A stretch of 64,000 nucleotides of DNA from Veillonella tobetsuensis (lineage in GTDB: Bacteria > Bacillota > Negativicutes > Veillonellales > Veillonellaceae). Position numbers and translations under genes: made by a program. How positions within the stretch are numbered: the first letter of the stretch is position 1; each line of letters begins with the position of its first letter. The stretch is taken from positions 1 through 64,000 of the forward strand of contig NZ_BBXI01000014.1 in assembly GCF_001078375.1 (NCBI RefSeq), written 5' to 3'. The notes beneath the pieces were generated by a model. It was not told where the DNA came from and made no database searches. It was given only the letters and a program-made list of their open reading frames with translations. Positions 57,991-64,000 of the stretch are shown here, one piece after another.

Positions 57991-59028
57991 TTAGCGTTTC
58001 ATGAATACAGGGATATCAGGGATACCGCTTGTAGGTGCAGATGTACTTGCTGGACGTGTAGTAGTTGTTTTACCAAATTCTGGTACACTCTTAGCACTGG
58101 AGTTAAAACCAGTTGCAACAACTGTGATTTGTACTTTATCGCCCAAGTTTTCGTCGATAACAGAACCAAAGATAATGTTTGCATCAGGATCTGCAGCATC
58201 GGAAATGATTTCAGCAGCTTCGTTAATTTCGAACAAGCTCAAGTTGGAGCTACCAGTGATGTTAAGTAAGATACCTTTTGCACCATCGATAGAAGTTTCT
58301 AACAATGGACTATTGATAGCCATTTTTGCAGCATCTGCAGCACGGTTTTCACCTTCGCCCACACCGATACCCATCAACGCTTCGCCTTGCTCAGTCATGA
58401 TAGTTTTAACATCTGCAAAATCAAGATTGATTAAACCAGGAACTTGAATCAAGTCGGAAATACCTTTAATACCTTGACGAAGTACTTCATCAGCTGTACG
58501 GAATGCATCGGACAAAGAGCATTTTTTATCTACAACTTGTAACAATTTGTCATTAGGAATAACGATAATTGTATCAACTTTTTGAGTTAAGAACTCAATG
58601 CCTTTTTCAGCTTGTGCACGACGACGTTTACCTTCAAATGCGAAAGGTTTAGTTACAACACCTACAGTTAATGCACCAACTTCTTTAGCACATTCAGCAA
58701 CGATAGGAGCCGCACCAGTACCTGTACCACCGCCCATACCAGCAGTTACGAATACCATATCCGCACCTTCAAGAGCCTTCATGATGTCTTCGCGACTTTC
58801 TTGAGCAGCTTCTTCACCGATTTGTGGGTTAGCACCTGCACCAAGACCTTTAGTTACTTTTTCGCCAATTTGAATAGCCACATCCGCTCTGGATAATTCA
58901 AGCACTTGGCTTTCTGTATTAACGGACAAGAATTGAACACCTTTAAGATCGCTTTCAACCATGCGATTAACAGCGTTATTACCGCCGCCACCTACACCAA
59001 TAACTTTAATATTTGCAAAATCAGACAT
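57991..59028 (-). CDS. ftsZ: Cell division GTPase FtsZ
   Basis: 345 residues. N-terminal GTPase with the tubulin signature [14 protein letters not shown]7 loop [11 protein letters not shown], then a short variable linker and the C-terminal peptide [11 protein letters not shown] that binds FtsA, SepF and other partners. The linker is only about 20 residues. Forms the division ring. GGAGG lies 7 bases before the ATG. It is last in the division cluster after sbp, with a 145-bp gap that may hold its own promoter (TATAAT on the minus strand near 59104-59109). Confidence 0.97.
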   Translation of the reverse strand: MSDFANIKVIGVGGGGNNAVNRMVESDLKGVQFLSVNTESQVLELSRADVAIQIGEKVTKGLGAGANPQIGEEAAQESREDIMKALEGADMVFVTAGMGGGTGTGAAPIVAECAKEVGALTVGVVTKPFAFEGKRRRAQAEKGIEFLTQKVDTIIVIPNDKLLQVVDKKCSLSDAFRTADEVLRQGIKGISDLIQVPGLINLDFADVKTIMTEQGEALMGIGVGEGENRAADAAKMAINSPLLETSIDGAKGILLNITGSSNLSLFEINEAAEIISDAADPDANIIFGSVIDENLGDKVQITVVATGFNSSAKSVPEFGKTTTTRPASTSAPTSGIPDIPVFMKR

Positions 59029-59173
59029 TGCACTTCCTCCTCTTATCGTTATCTATTTTGTCAATATAAATTTGAATGTTTCTATTTATATACTGAGTTA
59101 ATTATAACAATTACATTTATTTTACACTATAATTTAAAAACTTTCCACTACAACTATAATCGAATCATAATTA

Positions 59174-59518
59174 TTAGAATCGTTTAGTCATAATGTTCTT
59201 GCGTATCGCAGCTAGATTTATAAACACCCGTAATCCAAATCCAATGAGCGCTACGTAATATAAATTAATCCCAATTAAATCACCTACATATACAAGCACG
59301 ACTGCGAGTATTACATTGGAAAAAAATCCAGTAATAAAATTGCTCAAATCAAAGACCCGTTCTAAAGCGGCTCTACTACCGCCAAACACGGCATCTAGCG
59401 CAGCTAAAACAGCTACAGATGTATAGTTAGCATAACTTGCAGGAATATGTAATGGTGTTAACCATCCCACCACAACACCTAGTATAAGACCTACAATAGC
59501 AAAGATGTATATATTCAT
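59174..59518 (-). CDS. sbp: Small basic protein (Sbp, DUF1290)
   Basis: 114 residues with about three membrane helices. The conserved core YTSVAVLAALDAVFGGSRAALE is diagnostic of DUF1290/Sbp, usually encoded between ylxX-type genes and ftsA/ftsZ in Firmicutes. Function unknown but division-linked. Overlaps the DUF881 gene by 4 bases (ATGA). Confidence 0.9.
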   Translation of the reverse strand: MNIYIFAIVGLILGVVVGWLTPLHIPASYANYTSVAVLAALDAVFGGSRAALERVFDLSNFITGFFSNVILAVVLVYVGDLIGINLYYVALIGFGLRVFINLAAIRKNIMTKRF

Positions 59519-60225
59519 TCTTTACCTCCTAACTCATTAGATTGTAGGTGTTCTTCCCTATAAGAACCTGTAAAAGCAGGAATTGCTACAGACTGTTCTT
59601 CTTTTATAGTTACCTTTATTCCCCAATGTTTTAAGGAGTCTACTATGCCACCACGCATGGTTAACGCAGAATTTAACGTCTTCGGATCACCTATGGCCTT
59701 AACCGTAAACGGAGCACCATAGACTTTGCCATTAACAGTAATAGTTGGCCCCGAACAACGAATTTCTGAAGTACCAATCAATCGTTGATCATTAATAGCT
59801 AATGCTTCTGCACCGCCGGCCCGCAATTCATTGACAATACGCAATATATCCTCATCGTGAATTACGTATAAATTAGGATTTTCTCCACTTTGAATCGGTT
59901 TAGAACTATCCTCTATCAACACGGTTACACCAGGCCCCTTAACATTAGTTAAAGCTGCTTTTCTACGTAAGGATTCATCTGGCTCAGAACCATTCCCATT
60001 AGCCCTTAACTGGTCTATTTGTTTTAATAATGCGTCTTTTTCTTGTTCCGCATCCTTTAACTGAGCCACCAAATCACCGGTTCGTTGCAACCGTATATTT
60101 TCTTCAATATTATCTTGTGTCATCTTATATTGGGTTACCACCATAAACCCTAATATAAAACTAACGAGACCTATAGCCCATCGTTCATGTTTCACAACAT
60201 TATTCCACCTTTTTATTTCTGCCAA
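59515..60225 (-). CDS. DUF881 division-cluster protein (YlxW/YlxX-like)
   Basis: 236 residues. One N-terminal membrane helix (about 17-35), a coiled-coil (about 38-75, DAEQEKDALLKQIDQL), then the DUF881 domain with KGPGVTVLIEDSSKP, INDQRLIGTSEIRC and GDPKTLNSAL. Encoded 3 bases after ftsQ and overlapping sbp. Function not established; Firmicute homologues lie in the same place. Confidence 0.9.
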   Translation of the reverse strand: MAEIKRWNNVVKHERWAIGLVSFILGFMVVTQYKMTQDNIEENIRLQRTGDLVAQLKDAEQEKDALLKQIDQLRANGNGSEPDESLRRKAALTNVKGPGVTVLIEDSSKPIQSGENPNLYVIHDEDILRIVNELRAGGAEALAINDQRLIGTSEIRCSGPTITVNGKVYGAPFTVKAIGDPKTLNSALTMRGGIVDSLKHWGIKVTIKEEQSVAIPAFTGSYREEHLQSNELGGKE

Positions 60226-60228
60226 TAA

Positions 60229-61233
60229 CTAGTCTTGCTTTGATTTAGACGTATTATCATTTTGTTTTGATGTATCTGTCTTGTCAGATTGGCTGGTGTC
60301 TGGCTTAGATTTATTATTTTTATTAGATTTTGGTTGCACTGTTATCCTATCAGTCTTGATATATGGAGATGATGGATTAACATCAATATATTCAACCTTA
60401 CCTTGTGTTTCTGGCAAATCTTTTAACATAGCAGCTGTTAACTCGGCTTTATCTTTAAGATTTGTACCATCACCTAGTCGAATTTGTATTCCTGATACGG
60501 TATATACCAATATATTATCAGGATCACCAATATTAACCTCTGCAATTTGTTTAAACGTATCATCATCTAAAGCTCGCAGATAATCAAGAACCTGAACGAT
60601 AGGCTTATCAGTAACCACATCACCTAATAGTATATTACCACCTTTAACACCAGAAATCATCGGCACCGTCGTATCTTCTATAACACTATCAGATGCAATA
60701 ACTTGCCCATTTTTATCCAATGTTAAATATCCAAATTGTGCGGGTATAACAGAAATCCCCTTTCGCTCAGCGATGCGAATAACCATAGTCAATGGCAATT
60801 CATAACTTATTTGAGCATCTTCAACACGAAGATCTTTAGATAGGCGATTTCGTAATGTTTCCCTATTGATGCGAAGTATATTTACCGGTTCCCCAATATC
60901 ACCGGCAACCTCAACATCTTGTACAGTCACTTTATCAGAGCCAACAACCTTTATAGAACCAAGTGGAATCGGAAGTGTAAATAACCCAACTAACACTAGG
61001 GCTACAACACCACCTATTTTTAGAAACTTCTTTCTAACCTCTGCTTTCTCCCGTTCATGATTACGAACTAATTCTCGCTCATGATTATGCGCAAAATCCC
61101 GTTCATTTCTATAGATTGAATTATGTTCATCATTATAGATTGAATCATGCTCCTGCTCATGGAGTAATTCCGTAGTATTAGTAGCAGACTCCTTTGACTC
61201 TGAGGCGGGTGGATGTTGATTCAACTCATCCAT
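60229..61233 (-). CDS. ftsQ: FtsQ/DivIB cell division protein
   Basis: 334 residues. A long charged cytoplasmic N-terminus (1-68) with imperfect repeats of NERDFAHNHERE-like sequence, one membrane helix (about 72-92), a POTRA domain (about 93-165, GSIKVVGSDKVTVQDVEVAG) and the FtsQ beta domain (about 165-290), then a Lys/Ser/Asp-rich disordered tail. It belongs to the FtsQ-FtsL-FtsB sub-complex. 27 bases after ddl. Confidence 0.9.
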   Translation of the reverse strand: MDELNQHPPASESKESATNTTELLHEQEHDSIYNDEHNSIYRNERDFAHNHERELVRNHEREKAEVRKKFLKIGGVVALVLVGLFTLPIPLGSIKVVGSDKVTVQDVEVAGDIGEPVNILRINRETLRNRLSKDLRVEDAQISYELPLTMVIRIAERKGISVIPAQFGYLTLDKNGQVIASDSVIEDTTVPMISGVKGGNILLGDVVTDKPIVQVLDYLRALDDDTFKQIAEVNIGDPDNILVYTVSGIQIRLGDGTNLKDKAELTAAMLKDLPETQGKVEYIDVNPSSPYIKTDRITVQPKSNKNNKSKPDTSQSDKTDTSKQNDNTSKSKQD

Positions 61234-61260
61234 AACTACACTCCTTACATATATTAGTTC

Positions 61261-62193
61261 TTAGAATTTCCCATAACCTGCTGTTAATAATATTTTTTCG
61301 CATAATTCAGGGAAATCAATGCCCATCTCCTTGGCTGCCTTAGGCACTAAAGATGTAGCAGTCATCCCTGGAATTGTATTATATTCTAATACATACATAT
61401 TATCTTTATCATCAGTCATAACATCAACGCGAATTGCGCCACTCGCTTGTACTTCACGATATACAAGTTCACCAATAGCTTGCATCTCTTTTGTCATGTC
61501 TTCACTAATTGGTGCAGGTACCAAATAATCGGTGGCCCCTGCTGTGTATTTACTTGCATAATCATATTCACCAGAGTGTGGACGAATTTCAATAATTGCC
61601 AATGCTTTACCATCAAGCACTGATACAGTAAATTCACGACCATTTAAAAACTGTTCAACTACGAGAATTGGATCATATGTAAGGGCCTCAGTAACGGCCT
61701 TAGCCAATTGATCTTGTTCTTTTACAATAGTTACGCCAATACTAGAGCCTTGTGTAGCAGGTTTTAATACAACTGGCAAGGAAAAAGTATCTTCAATATG
61801 TTTAATGATATCTTCTTTAGATTGCAAATTACCATTATAAGAAATGGATTCTGCTGTAGGGATATGTGCACCTTTAAACACATCCTTACTTACTTTTTTA
61901 TTCATACCCACAGAATGAGCCATGATACCTGATCCAGTATAGGGAATTTCAGCCATTTCAAGAACGCCTTGTAAAGCGCCATCCTCACCATAGCGGCCAT
62001 GGATTGCATTGAATACAACATCACCCTTCAAGTTTTCAATATCTTGCAATACAGTTTTTGGATTTAACTCCAATGTAGATACATGATAACCTTTGCTTTT
62101 TAAAGCATCTGCAATAGCAGCGCCAGTACGACGAGATACCTCTGCTTCTGCAGAAGGCCCCCCCATTAATACGATGATATGCTTATCTTTCAT
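61261..62193 (-). CDS. ddl: D-alanine--D-alanine ligase
   Basis: 310 residues, ATP-grasp fold. VLMGGPSAEAEVSRRTG at the N-terminus, VVLKPATQGSSIGVTIV in the central domain, metal ligands in IRVDVMTDDKDNMYVLEYNTIPGMT. Makes the D-Ala-D-Ala dipeptide for peptidoglycan. The ATG overlaps the murC stop by 4 bases (ATGA). Confidence 0.96.
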   Translation of the reverse strand: MKDKHIIVLMGGPSAEAEVSRRTGAAIADALKSKGYHVSTLELNPKTVLQDIENLKGDVVFNAIHGRYGEDGALQGVLEMAEIPYTGSGIMAHSVGMNKKVSKDVFKGAHIPTAESISYNGNLQSKEDIIKHIEDTFSLPVVLKPATQGSSIGVTIVKEQDQLAKAVTEALTYDPILVVEQFLNGREFTVSVLDGKALAIIEIRPHSGEYDYASKYTAGATDYLVPAPISEDMTKEMQAIGELVYREVQASGAIRVDVMTDDKDNMYVLEYNTIPGMTATSLVPKAAKEMGIDFPELCEKILLTAGYGKF

Positions 62194-63572
62194 TGTAAAC
62201 CTTCTTCCAATAATGCTAATAATTTTGGCCCATATTGATTAATGGATCCCGCCCCCATAGTGATAACTAAATCATTTTGTCTAACTACTTTAGCAAGAAT
62301 AGCAGGTAAATCATTTACATCTTCCACATAATTTACATGTTGCTGTGTCGCTTCACTAATAGCATTAGGGATAGTATGACCATCAATACCTTCAATAGGA
62401 TCTTCACCAGAACTATAGATATCTGTCATATAGATTTCATCCGCACTGGTGAAAGCAGTAGCAAATTCATCTTTCAACAAAAATGTACGAGAATAACGAT
62501 GTGGTTGGAATACACAAATCACACGATGTTTTTCTAATTCTTTTGCCGCTTTCAAAGTAGCCTTAATTTCTGTTGGATGATGAGCATAATCATCGACAAC
62601 CCATACGCCAGCTACATGACCTTTTGTTTCGAAACGGCGTTTAGCACCAATAAACTTACCAAGGGCTTTCACAATAGAAGCAACAGGAACATGACAACAT
62701 TCATGAGCCACAATAAAGGAAGCTAACGAATTCAGTACATTGTGATTTCCAGGTACACGCAAAGATATGCGCTCCAAGTTGGCCCCCTTATGGACTACAT
62801 CATATACGAGTGAGCTATCTTCGTAATGAATATTTTTAGCTACATAATCATTAGTTTCTTCTAAACCATAGGTAATAAATTGGCGATCAACCTTACCCAT
62901 GATGTCACGAATATTGTCATTATCACCACATACAACAGCCTTACCGTCCATAGGTAATGTTTCAACAAATTGACAGAATGCATTAAGCAAATTATCCATT
63001 GTCTTATAATGATCCATATGATCATCTTCTATATTAGTGATAACAATAGTCTTTGGTTTTAATTTTAAGAATGATCCGTCACTTTCGTCTGCTTCTACAA
63101 CAGAATATTCACCAGCACCTAAGCAACTACTCCCCTTTAAATAATCAACTTCACCACCAATAATCACCGTTGGATCCATCGCACCTTCTACGAGAATTTG
63201 ACCTATCATAGAAGTAGTAGATGTTTTTCCATGGGCACCAGCTACAGCGATACCATTCGTTACATCCAATACTGCTTTTACAATATCAGAGCGATGTAAA
63301 ATAGTGATTCCTTGTTCCTTAGCCGCTACAATTTCAGGATTATCTTCACGAATAGCAGTAGAACGAACTACAGCATCTACACCATTCACATAATCAGCAT
63401 TATGACCAATATGAACGGTAGCCCCCATTTGTCTAAATCGTTCAATTACATCAGATTCTTTCACATCAGAACCAGATACTTCATATCCTTTTTGAATTAA
63501 AATATTCGCAATAGCGCGCATACCAGATCCACCTATACCGATGAGATGAATCTTATGGATACCTTCTAACAT
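62190..63572 (-). CDS. murC: UDP-N-acetylmuramate--L-alanine ligase
   Basis: 460 residues, Mur ligase. N-terminal HLIGIGGSGMRAIANI (Rossmann), ATP P-loop AGAHGKTSTTSMIGQIL (about 112), metal/ATP site NIEDDHMDHY, and C-terminal domain with DDYAHHPTEIKATL. Adds L-Ala to UDP-MurNAc. 15 bases after murG. No murB follows it in this cluster. Confidence 0.96.
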   Translation of the reverse strand: MLEGIHKIHLIGIGGSGMRAIANILIQKGYEVSGSDVKESDVIERFRQMGATVHIGHNADYVNGVDAVVRSTAIREDNPEIVAAKEQGITILHRSDIVKAVLDVTNGIAVAGAHGKTSTTSMIGQILVEGAMDPTVIIGGEVDYLKGSSCLGAGEYSVVEADESDGSFLKLKPKTIVITNIEDDHMDHYKTMDNLLNAFCQFVETLPMDGKAVVCGDNDNIRDIMGKVDRQFITYGLEETNDYVAKNIHYEDSSLVYDVVHKGANLERISLRVPGNHNVLNSLASFIVAHECCHVPVASIVKALGKFIGAKRRFETKGHVAGVWVVDDYAHHPTEIKATLKAAKELEKHRVICVFQPHRYSRTFLLKDEFATAFTSADEIYMTDIYSSGEDPIEGIDGHTIPNAISEATQQHVNYVEDVNDLPAILAKVVRQNDLVITMGAGSINQYGPKLLALLEEGLQ

Positions 63573-63587
63573 AATAACTCTCCTTAA

Positions 63588-64000
63588 CTATTTCGCAATA
63601 GATAGTGCTAGTTCAGCAATATCATGAGCCGCATTTGGTTTACCTAAATGCAAAGCACTAGCCCCCATTTGAGCTAACAATTCACGGTTTGCCATAAACA
63701 TTTCAATTTCACCAATCAAATCATGGCTCGTCAAAACCTTGTCAACAATCATATGTGCTGCTCCCTCTTGTACAAAGATGCGAGCATTATACGTTTGATG
63801 ATCTTCTGCTGCATATGGATATGGCACCAATACAGATGGAATACCGCGTACTGCCAATTCAGCAAGACCGATAGCACCAGATCTAAACACAGCCAAATCA
63901 GTAGCCGCTAAAGCCTTTGGCATATCGTGTAAATATGGCAAAATCAACGATGATTCCCCCAAACCAGATTCATCATTAATTCCTAATTTTTCTAATACTG
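63588..64000 (-). CDS. murG: UDP-GlcNAc:lipid II glycosyltransferase MurG (C-terminal part, runs off the window)
   Basis: The frame is open to the right edge of the window, so the gene starts beyond 64000; 136 C-terminal residues are visible. The donor-binding segment FRSGAIGLAELAVRGIPSV and PYPYAAEDHQTYNARI matches the MurG C-terminal domain. Adds GlcNAc to lipid I at the inner membrane. The open frame's TTG at 63962 is internal, not the true start. Confidence 0.93.
   Translation of the reverse strand, partial: VLEKLGINDESGLGESSLILPYLHDMPKALAATDLAVFRSGAIGLAELAVRGIPSVLVPYPYAAEDHQTYNARIFVQEGAAHMIVDKVLTSHDLIGEIEMFMANRELLAQMGASALHLGKPNAAHDIAELALSIAK

Overview
The window looks like chromosome from a diderm Firmicute of the class Negativicutes, most probably Veillonella. 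Gene orders are Bacillus-like (cggR-gap-pgk-tpiA-gpmI-eno; rpmE-yqhQ-prfA-prmC-tsaC-ywlE-rpiB-glyA-upp), DNA is AT-rich and AGGAGG-type ribosome binding sites are common. Yet there are outer-membrane proteins: a TpsB transporter, a small beta-barrel protein with a Sec signal, and a MacA-like efflux adaptor. The species assignment is an inference from this mixture. No rRNA, tRNA, CRISPR array or prophage was recognised, and no gene-free stretch exceeds 300 bases.

Layout, almost all on the minus strand. 1-3431: the end of an ISL3-type insertion sequence interrupts ppsR (regulator of PEP synthase) after 66 codons, followed by a CcpN-like CBS repressor and PEP synthase ppsA. 3610-12777: an AT-rich two-partner secretion / contact-dependent-inhibition-like locus, namely tpsB, a giant tpsA broken by one in-frame amber codon, and two small membrane proteins directly behind its C-terminus. 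12957-16416: tyrS and a divergent class A penicillin-binding protein. 16537-25434: mutS2, a U32 protein, pheT, pheS and a hotdog thioesterase. 25566-30373: a MacAB-like efflux set, pfkA, and a shikimate-kinase-like gene overlapping pfkA. 30490-38331: a compact type IV pilus operon (pilB-pilT-pilC-pilA-pilD-minor pilins-pilM-pilN-pilO). 38555-45465: the cggR glycolytic operon with a recognisable CggR operator. 45658-55469: upp, glyA, rpiB, ywlE, tsaC, prmC, prfA, yqhQ, rpmE, ydbC, an unrecognised gene and nth. 55593-57911: a DUF896 gene (plus strand), an aromatic-type aminotransferase and a small outer-membrane barrel. 57991-64000: the division/cell-wall cluster murG(partial)-murC-ddl-ftsQ-DUF881-sbp-ftsZ, with no ftsA between ftsQ and ftsZ.

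How it fits together: PEP synthase, an apparently NADP-adapted GAPDH and the lower glycolytic enzymes suit an organism that lives on lactate and runs this trunk largely toward gluconeogenesis, with CcpN-like, PpsR and CggR control. Here PpsR control of PpsA has probably been lost to the IS insertion. The most unusual regions are the interrupted TpsA locus with candidate immunity genes, the pared-down pilus operon, the GAPDH cofactor pocket and the missing ftsA. Many start codons were moved from the longest open frame to the one with a properly spaced ribosome binding site; this is stated in each entry.
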